Of a DNA stretch of 64,000 nt, positions 44,853-56,679 are shown in pieces; within the stretch, counting starts at the first letter, position 1; every line of letters begins with the position of its first letter. The notes under the pieces were generated by a model. The model was not told where the DNA came from. It did not search any database and worked only from the letters and a program-made list of their open reading frames with translations. Source of the stretch: Prostheceraeus crozeri (Eukaryota > Platyhelminthes > Polycladida > Euryleptidae); contig CAJQUW010007963.1 of NCBI GenBank assembly GCA_907163375.1, forward strand, positions 1-64,000, given 5' to 3'. A program made the translations under genes and the position numbers.

Positions 44853-45824
44853 CACTGTAAACTGTAAACAGCCATTTGTCAGACAATTTATCAGTCAAAT
44901 CAGTATTTTGGCTGATGCTACGTATTATCATATAAATTTCCTGCTTATTTTTAGACAATTTTTGTCTCATCGCAAGGACTAATTTGTATTATTACGTTTA
45001 CTGCATATCATACTACTTATGACTAATATATACACTTTTATCAAAATTGGATGGTATCCTTGATAATTTTCAATTATAAGAATATCCAATGTTTAAATAA
45101 GTAGGGTTCTTTTGAAATACTTGAAGGCATTGGAATAACCGGTCTGAATATTTGACATATTGATGCCATCTTTTAATTCTGTTTTTACTATGTTCTTTAC
45201 AACTTTCAAGGGTATATATACTTCCCGAAAGTTGACAGCGACAGAACGAAAGACATCTTGGAAGATATCAGAGTAGTTCATAATCTGCATATAAGAATGC
45301 TTGTGTGAGTGAGTTGGACAGCGATAGAACAGATATGATTAGGAGTGTCCAGATATACTTTAAGTAGCTAGTGTCAAATCGTTCCAGTGCATAGAAATTG
45401 ACAACAATAAAACCTCTAGAATGGAAATTAAGCTACATGCAATGCACAATAACGGCACATAAATCGCACGCATTTTCACTTAGATGCACCTGCCAACGTC
45501 TGTATCATTGGGTTAGAATCAGTCACATGAGTAAATCGAAGCTTTTAATTGGTTCTTCATGCCCCAACTTAGTTCTCCCGGATGTGCCGCGACCTTGAGT
45601 CAATTTCCATTCTAGCGAACTTCAGATAAACAGTTTATTTCTATTTCCCAGTGTCAATATTTCTAGAAAAATAGACAGGCTGATATTTTGTGTGGTGATT
45701 GTCTCATCTTATCTGTTCTGAACAGCCACTTTTGGCTGTTGATTGTCTGATGCTGTCTGTTGCAATTGTCGGATAATTTTGGCTGTTATTTTGTCTGATT
45801 TTTGGCTGTCTACAGTTTACAGTG
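44853..45824. mobile_element. TA-target element with CACTGTAAACTGT termini
   Basis: Left TA then CACTGTAAACTGTAAACAGC; right, inverted, TA then CACTGTAAACTGTAGACAGC, ending at 45824. Subterminal words (TGTCAGACAAT, TTTGGCTG, TGTCTGA) repeat in both orientations. It is interrupted by a family E MITE (45390-45644). It is 972 bp, almost the length of the 12052 element with which it shares CACTGTAAA. No coding seen. Confidence 0.8.
45390..45644. mobile_element. hAT-type MITE, family E copy 2
   Basis: CATAGAAATTGACAAC to GTTTATTTCTAT. The flanks TTCCAGTG and TTCCCAGTG differ by one extra C, an almost perfect 8-bp duplication. It keeps the empty target (GTCTGTATCATTGGGTT) of family B copy 6. Confidence 0.85.
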
Positions 45825-46956
45825 TACTTTTAAACACACCATAATTTTAAATTGCATTTATATTATTTGGTATAGTTTTTCAATTAGCCATTGTTCTCAA
45901 AGATTTGTCTTCTGACTGATACACATTTCTCAAATTGCCAGATGATGTTTTTACTTTCTTTTCACAACGAAATACATCATTTGAGTCTAGCTGCTGCACC
46001 AAAAGAAAAAAATCAACTATGGATCATCACAATTGAGCAATTGTGAATTTTAAAGAATGTCCTGTACTCTTTCGACCATACCGTTTGATTTTTCTCAAAA
46101 TTTGCATTTATTGCTGAAACCACATTTTTTATCCGAATTTCATGAAAGCTCACGGAGTTATCAGGAGCCATAATGTCATCATGTATGCGAAATTATATTT
46201 GATGGGACAATAACTATCATTTTCAAAATGTCCATCTGACCGCGACGACAAAATTATCGGTCAGAAGACACCAGTAAAAATATAATAACTTGAGCAAATA
46301 CTTATTTGGTTTGATCGCAACTATGATTTTCGAGATTGGCATGAAAAATTGACTATATGCGCAAATTTTCATGAAAACGAAATTGCAACAAATTTGTAAC
46401 GAATTTGACAAAAATTACCCATTGCTGTTACGTAAAATGGATTTACCCAACAATGGTGTTCACATCTAGTTTTTAAAGCTCTCGCTGATCAACCTTTAGA
46501 ATTATTATTGCATATTCTAATATTATTTTCATGCATGATATTCTTAATATTGCATCTATACCTATCCGGTAATTATCTGATAATCCGATATTTACAGTTG
46601 CCATGCCTATTCACCTTTTGGTCAATAAAGTAATCGTTCTACCATTTTTTGTTTCTATTTATCAAGTGAATATTCAAATCAAATTGAACTATTTCTCAGT
46701 TGATTATTCGATCACTTTCAATTTAGTTAAAGTGTTTTAATGGACTCAAAGAGCAAGGAGAAAACTTTTATTTTCACATTTGAAAAACTATTGCAAAAAC
46801 GAATGGCCAAAATTGACGTGCACTTATAGGCTGTTCCTAAGGTGTATTGAACATATGAATGGAGTTTTGCTTTTGTATTTTGACATTCCAAACAGTGTTT
46901 GGCAGAATATTTCGGTAATACTTTGAATATAATCAGAAAAATTGGTACTTCTTATC
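45825..46956. other. no recognisable gene
   Basis: AT-rich spacer without coding or long repeats. Confidence 0.45.
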
Positions 46957-47488
46957 GACCTATCAAAATACTCAGACAAATCGTCTACAATCCATTGTGA
47001 ACTCTGCTGCTCGATTAGTGACTAATTCTTCTGGTATTTGCCATGTATCACCAATTCTGGATAGGTTGAATTGGTTGCCCATATCCTGCAGGATAGATAT
47101 GCAAATTTTAGCGCTGATTTTCAAGTGTTTCCATGGTACTGCTCCTGTGTATCTTTCCGAAAAGCTCACAAGAGTAAATCAGATTCCTGAGCACTCAAGA
47201 CTGCGATCATTTAATACAACTGATCTACTGGTACAACGTGCAAGATGGAAGACTTTTGGTGAACGACGCTTCTCTATTTGTGGGCCTAGATCATGGAATA
47301 AGTTGGACCTAACTGTGCGCTCGTCTCAATCTCTGAGGCGTTTCAAATCTTTAGTTAAGGAGCAATTTTTAAGTGATTGTTTTTAACTTTACTGATGTAT
47401 ATATGTAATTTCAATTTTCTGTTCATATGACCTTGAAGCTTCATGCATATGTCATAATTTTAATATAAATCGTGATTCATTCATTCAA
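46957..47488 (+). mobile_element. LINE 3' end (CR1/L2-like), 5'-truncated
   Basis: Coding up to 47386 is followed by about 90 bp of 3' sequence ending GATTCATTCATTCAAT, a short ATTC repeat tail. It directly abuts a second LINE remnant at 47489. Confidence 0.85.
46960..47386 (+). pseudogene. LINE reverse transcriptase C-terminal end
   Basis: Reads NRLQSIVNSAARLVTNSSG, SPILDRLNWLPISCRIDMQI, ALIFKCFHGTAPVYLSEKL, GERRFSICGPRSWNKLDLTV and ends EQFLSDCF. This is the post-thumb region of CR1/L2-type LINE proteins, open over its length. The catalytic RT and endonuclease are absent through 5' truncation. Confidence 0.85.
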
Positions 47489-47511
47489 TATGCGCTCGAT
47501 AGATGTCCTTC

Positions 47512-48614
47512 CAAAACCCGGTAATTTGGCACCATGGGGAATCCGCACAGACCCTCACTGTCATTTATGTGGCAGGTATGCCAATCTTGGCCATATCCTC
47601 TCTGTTTGTCATGTGACACTACACGCACCGGCACGGTTTGGTCCTGCAAGAGTTTGTGGAAACAGTCTCGGATACAGTGATGCCCTCCAGGTACGTAACG
47701 AGAATTGACTTTGTGCCGAGTGGTCAAACAAAGAGACAAAAGTCTCCTCGTGTGTCTCGATCTGTTCCGCGGAATTGGGAAGTTCGAGTGGATAGACAGG
47801 TGCCGGATGAATTGTCCCTATCTGATCAACGGCCTGACCTAGTGCTGATCGATGCGGCAGGGAAGAATATGATTACGGGCGAACTAACCGTTCCCTGGGA
47901 AGAGAACGTTGAGGATTCTCATAAGAAGAAAGCTGCCAAATATGAAGAACTTGCCAAAGGGATTCGGAAGCAAGGGTGGAAATGTGAGCTGATGCCCTTT
48001 GAAGTGGGATGCCGTGGTTTCGTTGCTCCATCGGTCAAGAAGTTTCTTGCTAAAGCCGGTGATAAAAGCGTGAAGATTACACTAGGTGACATGCCACGCG
48101 TAATTCACGCGTAATTACGGAACACCCAAACATCCGTGGTTAAAGACATTCTATTCTTCTACGCGCGTACATACGCGCTGCAGTAAGAGTCAGAAATCAC
48201 TTGATCTGATACTGTTAAAACATGGGAATGTTAATGAATACACGCGGGCGAGCGTTTATAGTTTGCGCATCGTCTAAGGTTGTCTGCGTTTCCGCTTGAA
48301 TCACGGATGAACCGCTAAGCATATTCTGTCTTCCCTGAGCATGAAATTGAGGACCAATCACATTGTTTAGCCTCTGATACATGCAGACACATGAGACGCA
48401 AAGTCTGTATAACAGGACTTCCGACAGATGTTGCAGCAATGTCACGCATAGCCACGGATGTTTAGGGTCATGTGTAATTACGCGTAGTTTACGCGTGAAT
48501 TACGGGTAATTGAGCGTGGCATGTCACCTAGTGCACCATCAATAAGTTGAGTGCAAAGGCGGGAGAAGGTAGCAACTTTGTGTAAAGGACCTGGGCGCAA
48601 CGAACTGTTGCGGA
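47512..48614 (+). pseudogene. REL-endonuclease domain of R2/NeSL-type LINE
   Basis: CHLCGRYANLGHILSVC is the CCHC knuckle. VLQEFVETVSDTV follows after a frame change near 47630. Then RPDLVLIDAAGKN (PD box), ITGELTVPWEEN (acidic residue), KKKAAKYEEL (Lys/Tyr) and EVGCRGFVAPSVKKFLAKAG form the PD-(D/E)XK fold typical of site-specific LINEs. Past the MITE, NKLSAKAGEGSNFV and RTWAQRTVADPPS continue the same C-terminus with a stop between them. In the family this domain nicks the target DNA. Confidence 0.75.
48085..48528. mobile_element. CpG-rich MITE, family D copy 3
   Basis: GGTGACATGCCACGCGTAAT to GCGTGGCATGTCACC, flanked by TA (48083-48084, 48529-48530) within a CTAG on each side. Inserted in LINE coding. 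ACGCG words are unusually frequent. No coding of its own; weak open frames recur among copies by descent only. Confidence 0.9.
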
Positions 48615-48720
48615 CCCACCATCCTGAGAGATACTGAGCTCAATGGGTCGAAATCTCTGTGACGGATTGCGCTTAGCTGATGATTCAGGTCCTTTTGTGT
48701 GCAGCCACAAAATTAGATTC

Positions 48721-49373
48721 ATCTGCGCGCGCTTCGGTTTCCTAGAAAGGAAGGGTTATATCTAACCTTAGTATCAACTTCACATAACACATCGACCTAT
48801 CAGAATATGCGTTTGATGTCTGTTCTCATTTCGACATTCAGTTTTCTGATATCTACAAATCTACAAAATATTCGAATCACTGGGCTGGAATTTTCGTGCT
48901 GTGAATGATTATTTTGACTGAACGACGTATCTGTGCATGCACATGTGCGTAATTTGCTCAATATTGTCAAATGTTATGTAGTGGCAGGAATATTATCTGA
49001 TCTGATGGTCGAATTCATTGAAAATATCAATAAAATGGATCTCAGTACCAGAATTCAAACTCTAGTGATTTTGTTGACATGCTGATAACAATCAGGTGAT
49101 TTGTAATGTAAGCATAAGAACATTCCTCATCAGATGTTCCCAGGACATCAGTTATGACAGACACATAAATGGTAGAAATGACCAAACGATGCATATCTGT
49201 CGCCGGTACCTTTAAAACGTCCCATTTTTGCTGCAAATCTTTTACAAACTAAACCAAGTGATCAAGGCTTCGTGACTTTGGTTTTAGTGTATTTTCAAAC
49301 TTTCCCAAAATTTTTCACTTTGGTCAACTGAATGGCCAAATTTATGAGCTATTTTGGAGACAATTATTCCAAA
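48721..49373. other. no recognisable gene
   Basis: Spacer, no coding or repeats recognised. Confidence 0.4.
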
Positions 49374-49959
49374 CACAGAATTAGACAGGTCATCTCTTCT
49401 TCTGTTTGACTAGAAAGGAAACATTGGAACATGCAACGTTAATGAAATGGCACAATGTGCTGACATAATGCCATTAAGCAATCGAGCAATAAGCAGCCAG
49501 TTCAACATTAAACACGCCAAATTGTGGGGAGTTTCAGTGACTGTTATCAACCGGATCACAAAACAAAGAGACACAGACGATGTCAAGTTCTACACAGAAG
49601 TCTGTGAACGTTTTTTCGTGCGCCTGCTATCCTTTTTAATAATGGAGGGTCCTTTTAATCCTTTTTAAATGGATCCTTTTAATCGGAGGGCACAACATCA
49701 TCGATAAAACTTTTGCGCAATGATCTGAATTCTTCGAATCCGAAGGAATCGTGGCGATCGGAGCATTTTGGAGGAATTCACAGCAATCCGCAAGCGACCC
49801 ACGACTGTTTTTCCTACCTCTTCAATGTATTAAAAATTTCTTTTTGCCCACTTAGTAAGTACCTGCATGTGCCATTGTTTTGAGTCAGTTTGCAATTCTA
49901 GTGAAATGACACGGGTCTACATGTAGGAAACTGAAAGAGTTAAACAATCTAATTTTGTA
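49374..49959. mobile_element. hAT-type MITE, family B copy 5
   Basis: CACAGAATTAGACAGGTC to CTAATTTTGTA, same orientation as copy 1. Near 49640-49690 a short stretch (TTTTAAT.CTTTTTAAA) is locally reduplicated. Flanking 8-mers do not match. Confidence 0.85.
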
Positions 49960-52325
49960 GTCTTAACTGTCAAAATCTGGTATTGTTGAAAATTTGCAGA
50001 AATTACATTTGAAAACTCAATTCAAACTTGCGATAATCTCACGATAGGTCTTTGTTGTAATAGATAAATCTCATTAATCTTATTATTTAATTGATGAAAG
50101 ATTGATCAATGCCAGGCTGGTAAACAAATTGTCTCCGGTATATCGCTGCGTCGTTTGTTTATCGCTTTTAACATTTTTTTCAAAATGTTTTTAAATGGCT
50201 ATTGCTTCTGGACAATGCTTCGGTAGTTTTACTGATACATTTGGTCTACAGTATAAGCAAGAGATAACAGGTTTTTGAAATTTTATCTTTATTAAGTTGG
50301 AGGTCCAGTTCTTTCCGTTCTCTATTTGCTCTGATAATGTGTGGTTCAAATTTGAAGACCTTTACGTATTTATAAATTCGTGTCAATAGCCACCAAGCCA
50401 TGGAACTATCAGTGCAACACTTTTTGCTCATATATGTGAGCATGCATGTTATGCAATCAGGACCAGCTATAGCCTATCGTCGTCAGAATGAAGATCTCTT
50501 AAAGATTATTTGTTAACAGACCGTGCGCGGGCCAGGGAAATCATTTACATTTACTTGCAAAGACATGAGAGCAAAAACATGAATAATGTGATGAAATATC
50601 TTGATGCAAATACATGGTGTTGCTAATTTGATGCATCTAAGCGTTCTTATGCACACAGTTTACGCACGAACTCCACGAATCAAAAGCAATCGATAGCTGA
50701 AGTCATCAATTATTATACCAGTTATCATCAATAGATTCATTGAATAACAAACACCAAGCAGTGGCTTATTTTAGTATCTAGGTAATAGTTGAGACGTGGA
50801 ATAAACAGTCTACATTAATCATGCCATTGGTATTTTGCTTGGAAAAAAGCTCAGTCAGTTCTACACGCTCTAACTTGGTGGCCATCACAGTTTATTCTTG
50901 CATCTAGATCAAAGCGATTGTACTTTCAAGGTGATATGTATCGGTGCTCATTACTACCAATGTTTTACTACTCTTAGTTTCCTGTATAAATGCATTTACC
51001 CATTTGATAGCAGTGGTATATTTTCTCTTGGAAAATAAAGCATCAATGAGGAAAATAAAGTTCAAAATCCTAAATTTGTCTCAAATTATCCTAGATATAT
51101 TAGATGCAGGTTATGTGGTTTACGGCAACTCTAATTTCGCAGTCCTAGATATACTTCAAGAATTGTAACACTAATTTCTATGATGAATTATATAATTTTG
51201 GTTAGAAATGTAGCAGTGTTTTGAAAATTAGAGTCTCATAATGGGAATGAACCATGCTTTGAGATAAATTAATGTCCAATCAGATTCTATCAAAAGCTGT
51301 GTATTCACCTCGCCTCGCTTTTGACACTCGTAGATTTTGAACATTTATCTCCCGAAATCCATTTCTTTCATTTGAAATATTCATCTCACAAAATCTGCGC
51401 ATAAAAACTTCCACATTCCAAAGTGAACAAACAATGAACAAGGGTTTATAAATGATTGAAAAAGTCAAAAAATCAGCAAATTGATTTTATTAAGATGATG
51501 AAAGCGGTCGACATCGGTAATGAAATCGACATGATCTTCCCTGAAGTTGATTCTATTATTTCAAAGTCCTCTTCGTCGATTTGATAAAAACATTTTTCAT
51601 AGGAATAATTGCCGTTTGATCGCTAGAAAATGGCGCATTTACTCTGCAGCTCGTTTGACTCGGGAATATGTAATGCAAACGATGATAATTAAAAATGATT
51701 TTCCAAATGGAAGACTCTCAACTATAAAGTATCAGTTTCAGTCTGAGAATGTCTCATTCGAAAGAATCAAAAGAGCAGCTCAACAGCATCCGATTTTTAC
51801 ATCAATCAGGGTAGAATGCATTTGCGATCAGGTTGATCATTGATCGATTTTATTTATTCGACAAAATGTAGCTGTGTATGGCTATTTTCTTGAGAGAAGA
51901 AATATCAACTTTTCCTCCCGCAGCTATGGTGTACAGCCGGAGCGCAGTGAGGAATGGACAGATAGCTCAGGGAGGAAGCGTTTATTTTCTCTCGAAAGAA
52001 TGAAGCTTTTTATTTTGTGATTTATAGATATCTATGGTTCATTATGAAATTAATGGTTGCGTCGCGAAATCTATGAATGAGTAAGTCAAGGGACTGCATC
52101 GATATCTTGGTAGTCTGTGACTAATCACAATTTGTTTACAGACTTCTATGAGTTGTCCTGTATAGGAGTTTACATAGAGAAGTTAACTGTGGCGGGAAAA
52201 GTTAGCTTTCTCATCCCGTGGGCCTGAAAAGTTGATTTTTCCACCCGGCAGTTTACATGGGAGAAATATCTTTTCACTCCCACACAGAATGAAAAAGAAT
52301 TTTCATTGGCGTGACGTATTCAAAG
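49960..52325. other. no recognisable gene
   Basis: Over 2 kb of AT-rich DNA. Frames at 50944-51168 (hydrophobic) and 51547-51843 have neither motifs nor splice support. Near 51900-52290, G/C-rich words (TCCTCCCGCAG, GGCGGGAAAAGTT) recur loosely. Confidence 0.4.
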
Positions 52326-52415
52326 CATAGAAATTAACAATACCATAGAAAGTCCTAAAATGGAAATTGCATGAAAATTATGGCACACTCCGGAGGAACT
52401 TAGTTGGGGCAAAAC
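52326..52415. mobile_element. hAT-type MITE, family E copy 4 (rearranged fragment)
   Basis: CATAGAAATTAACAATACC is the family E left end. It is followed within 50 bp by GGAACTTAGTTGGGGC, which is the family's internal GCCCCAACTTAGTTCC block in inverse orientation. A deletion-inversion derivative. Confidence 0.6.
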
Positions 52416-53492
52416 GCAAATTGTACGAGCTGGTTTCCTTATTTTCTGGTGGGCATTTATATTTATCAAGCCAATTTGTGATCTGGATAGTTGCCCCTTG
52501 TCTGAAGTTCATGTTCACAAAAGCAATAATGAATTTACAAAATACTGCAGCGACAGGATGATAAAGAAAGAATTCCTTTGAAACGTTCTGTACGTTTGTT
52601 ATTTTGAAATATCGCTCCTATAATCTATTAAGAGTATAATCAGAAAGATACCGTATATAACTTGTAAAGTCGATTTACATAACATACATTGCTCCAGTTT
52701 GAAATCAGAGGCCAATAAATTTTAAATATTCATTTTACTTTAAAGACCTTCCCTGCTTATTATATTCGAACAATTTTCAAAATCTTTGCATGCTTTCAAA
52801 TGTCAGCTTCCAAAATATCATCGCACTGTATCACATGTGTCATTCAATAATTAATTGAAAAGTTCCAGCAACATTTAATTTATCTGAGTGATGATTGTAG
52901 CTAAAGAAGCTTTCAGTGTGTTTATTCCAGAAAAGTGCTAGGTTTCTTTATCGCTTCAAGGAGAAATGATCCAATGATTAAGAATTTTTATTTGTGAATT
53001 CTTCAGATGTTCTCATAACCAGTCCACTGACCACTTACAATAATGACTCTGTGAACCAATTTATAAATCGTATTCCAGTATTAAGAAAATGGATAATGGT
53101 TGTCAATAACTGTATAGAAACAGCATATGAACCAATAGAACAGTGGGCTATTTTTTATGAAACAACACGATCATCTCACTCAAAATTCTCTTCAAGAAAA
53201 TCCTGTAATTTGCTGTCACCATTTTCCACAATTAACTTGACAAATAATTTGACTATGATACAATGTATTAGATCGAAGCTGATCTACAAACCATAGACTT
53301 TTCCATGTGCCATCATTGTACATTAGCAAGATATCAAACGTCCATTCTAGTGTGCTATTATCTACTTCTATGATTCAAAGATTGCAGATCGTAGAAATCC
53401 GAGTTTTCTCTTTGTTTAAGTTAGTGAGACCAGGATGACAACAGATGTTTGAAGATGACAATTTTAGCCGCTTGTCTATGCGCCGATTCCTC
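52416..53492. other. no recognisable gene; terminal-repeat-like and family H scraps
   Basis: CAGTGGGCTATTTTTTATGA at about 53139 resembles a Tc1-type terminus without a partner. 53390-53450 holds GTAGAAATCCGAG and AAGTTAGTGAGACC, family H sequence. Confidence 0.4.
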
Positions 53493-53695
53493 TTTATGTA
53501 ATGGAGAGAGGATGGCTATGCAATTCTCTGGGATATAGAGAGGGAAATTATTTGATGAATCCCTCTCTATATCCCAGAGAATTGCATAGCCATCCTCTAT
53601 CCATTACATAAAGTATACCAGATTATTACATAGTTGTAGAATCGTATTCAGAATCCCTTCTATATTCGATAAACTTTATTCCCGGGGAACTTTAT
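53493..53695. repeat. perfect hairpin within a dispersed repeat
   Basis: 53493-53544 and 53561-53612 form a 52-bp stem around a 16-nt loop, with one visible mismatch (GGAGAGAGG versus GGATAGAGG). 53612-53695 continues as the other half of the repeat seen at 5600-5740. Confidence 0.85.
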
Positions 53696-53859
53696 ATAAC
53701 ATAGAAATGTGAGTACAAGAACCTTTAACCCATAGAAGTATAAAATAAAGATATATAGTCAAGAAAGGAAGCAAGTTAAAATTCAACTGATGCACTACGG
53801 CCATCTGGTCGGGTAATGACCATTTTCTTTGGGGTCATCTCCAAAGTCTGGCACGCTTG
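53696..53859. other. spacer
   Basis: Short stretch without recognisable features. Confidence 0.4.
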
Positions 53860-54613
53860 CACTATCATTGACAGCAACAAGACTTCTAGAATGGAAGTTA
53901 AGCTGGCAATTGTGCATGCAATAGGCAGTGGTGGCGCTGGAATCGCATGCATTTTCACTAAGATACACTGTGAACGGCTGCATCCACAGAATTAAATTGT
54001 TTAATCGCATCACTTTGCTAGAGGTGCAAACCGAATCAAAACAGATGGCACATGCAGGAACTTAATAAGTGGGCAAAAAGAAATTTTTAATACCTTGCAG
54101 AGATCGGAAAAACAGTCGTGCGTCGCTTGCGGATTGCTCTGAAATCCTTCGAAATGCTCCGATCGCCACGACGCCTTCAGATTCGAAGAATTCAGATCAT
54201 TGCGCAAAAGTTTTATCGATGATGTTGTGCCCTCCGATCATTATTAAAAAAAGTTAGCTGGCGCACGAAAAAACGATCACAAACTTCTCTGTAGAACTTG
54301 ACATCGTCTGTGTCTCTTTGCTGTGTGATCCGGTTGATGACAGTCACTGAAACTTTGCACAATTTGGTGTGTTTGATGTTGAACTGGCTGCTGATTGTTC
54401 GATTGCTATGGTATCATGTCAGCAGATTGTGCCATTTCAATAGCGTTACATGTTCCAATGTTTCCTTTCTAGTCAAACAGAAGAAGAGACGACCTGTCTA
54501 ATTCTGTGGCTGCATCATTGGGTTAGAATCAGTCACATGTATAAATCTGAGCTTAGTATTTATCATTCATGCCACAAATTAGGTCCCCCCGGATGTGCTG
54601 CGGCCGGGGTTTA
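53860..54613. mobile_element. hAT-type MITE, family E copy 3 (host of family B copy 6)
   Basis: The left part (CACTATCATTGACAGCAAC to GTGAACGGCTGCATC) and right part (ATTGGGTTAGAATCAGTCAC to GGATGTGCTGCGG) are colinear with family E copies 1 and 2. The final 50 bp or so of the family are missing. Confidence 0.85.
53986..54509. mobile_element. hAT-type MITE, family B copy 6 (inverted)
   Basis: CACAGAATTAAATTG to CTAATTCTGTG, 524 bp, flanked by a perfect 8-bp duplication GCTGCATC (53978-53985 and 54510-54517). The uninterrupted site is present in family E copies at about 13935 (GGCTATATCATTGG) and 45500 (GTCTGTATCATTGG). This fixes both the boundaries and the hAT assignment of family B. Confidence 0.95.
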
Positions 54614-54629
54614 AAAGAAGATTTCTGTT

Positions 54630-54845
54630 TAAAAGAAGCAAAGTGCTGAAACATGCAACAGTTGTAGATTCTCTCAGGAAGGCAATTTATTGTGAGCTAT
54701 GTTATGAGATCGCTGCTCCATAAAAGAGGAAGTGATAGTAATCGTGAATATTTGCAAACCATACACTAATAAGCTGCCGGTATCTTCCTATTCTCAACTA
54801 CTGGAAGCCGCCATCGTTTAGGTACCGTTGTCATGAAAGTAATCT
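54630..54845. repeat. family H dispersed repeat
   Basis: GCTGAAACATGCAACAGTTGT, AAGGCAATTTATTGTGAG and GCCGCCATCGTTTAGGTACC match 42396-42620. Confidence 0.7.
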
Positions 54846-56679
54846 GAAATTAAAATAATTTAATTAAAATTATTGTTATTATCATTATCTAATTTGAAAT
54901 GATTTTAAATTGAATTATAATGTAATGTTAAATTGCAAAGGTTTTTAAGCAGCTATTCAATTGTACTTTCATCATATATTTGGCTAGCCTGAAATTTGAG
55001 ATTGATTTCTTTCCATTTGAGAAAGTAGTGTTCAGCAATCACAACAATAAACATCTTTCAGACAGATAAAATTTTAAACAGTTCAATAAATAATGATAGC
55101 ACGATAAATAAGTAAAATAAATAAGTAACACGATTGAAGTCATGGAAGTAATTTCTATCAAAACAATCAACTCAATTGCAACTACATCTCTCATTATACA
55201 ATACACAAAACATGTGTTGCTGGTATAGCTATATCACTAAAATTGGAGGCAGAATAATTGTATCACACTTAGGAGACAGACAACTGGACAAATTATCTCA
55301 GTTGCGGCACGTACATTAAAATCATCATGAAACGCAGATGGAATTGTTCATCAATGAAATGACATTGAAATTCATCTCATGAGTGTGAGGTGATTACGAG
55401 AATACATGCGTAAATGTGCATAATTCCATCTTGCCTGATGAATTAATTGAAAATGTCCAAAATGACCGCTAGACATGTTAATTTATGTTTATATCATAAG
55501 ACTGCATATCTGCGTAGTGCATATACGCAATGCGATATAGTGCATATCTATCGACTGCTGTAAATAACTGGACTTCATTTAAGAAAGTGATTCCTATAAA
55601 TGTGTCGAAAATGTTTTTCCAGATGTCTAATCACTGCCTTCATATTGAAGATCATTGCTTGTCATTGAAAATCACAATAGACTAAAATGAATTTGAAAAG
55701 AGTACTTTTAAATTATAGATCACAAATTTAGCCTTTCGCAGATCTAATGAATTTTAAAGGAAAATTTGGCATACTCTAGAACTAAATATCAGAAAGGCAA
55801 GGTTAAGTCGGAACCGGGGATGGAACCGTTCTTCTGGTAACGAAAAATGCTACTGGTTCCATCACTAGTCGGAGTCACACAAGAAATGGCATAAACCACT
55901 GTCAGCAAGTCGCTCCAAGCATCGGCTACAGGGCAGTTTGCGTGACCTTAGACAGCAAGTACTTGCTTGCTTGCTTCCACATGCCTGCAATTTACAAAAT
56001 ATGCACTAGATGCCCTGTTATGTATTCGGCACCATTAAGCAGATTATGTTCTTCAAATATCACATCCAAGATCATCACGACGCCAGTGACCGTCATTGGT
56101 CACCTTTCTGACCTTAGAGATCACATCCCCAGTAGGGTCGCCAACTTTTTTCAAGAGGGTTGTCCGTTAGTAATTTGGTACATTTTGATTTCGTTAATTG
56201 TCATTGTCAGCTTTGCACACGCACCCCTCGAATCATATGCCGATGAAAGTGAATTCAAGGACCAACATCTGTTTCCGGCATCCGCAATTATGCCTTGAAG
56301 TGACGGCCTTTCGTTGCCTGCACTGCTCATAAAGAAAATGTGCATGTACAGATCTAAATACGATTACACGACTATTTCTGATTTTAAAAGCTTCCATTGT
56401 GCAGCAAATTCTTTTTATGTGAAAGCATTATGGATAATGGAGACACGTAATAATACAAATATTGCATGCAACTGATATTGCAAACCTGCATTCCGTGGAT
56501 TCTTCACTTGACACTATATTGTCTTAAATTTAAATCATTTGCAAATGATTTATGAATGAAATTGAAGACATTTGCATCATGCTACCTGAAAAGTATTCTT
56601 ATTATTGAATGAGAAAGATTTAAATGACATTTTGTCCGATCGGACTTCAAGGGTACTTTACAATAGAGACATTAATATG
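54846..56679. other. no recognisable gene; weak hydrophobic open frame
   Basis: 55942-56298 is open, and its last part (LVIWYILISLIVIVSFA then acidic residues) looks like a signal or membrane segment. There is no start codon close to it and only a weak acceptor upstream, so I do not call a gene. Confidence 0.3.

Larger units (their letters stand above)
47489..48720 (+). mobile_element. LINE 3' part with restriction-like endonuclease (R2/NeSL-like)
   Basis: A 5'-truncated LINE tail starts where the previous LINE ends. Coding continues on both sides of a CpG-rich MITE (48085-48528) and fades near 48720. The element type is inferred from its endonuclease domain. Confidence 0.7.

Noticed and set aside
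50944-51168. Hydrophobic 74-codon frame.
   Set aside because: AT-rich chance frame without motif, start context or splice support.
52994-53296. 100-codon frame containing a Tc1-terminus-like word.
   Set aside because: No second terminus and no protein similarity; treated as spacer.
55942-56298. 118-codon frame ending in a signal-like hydrophobic segment.
   Set aside because: No nearby start codon, no convincing splice sites, and the first half looks random.
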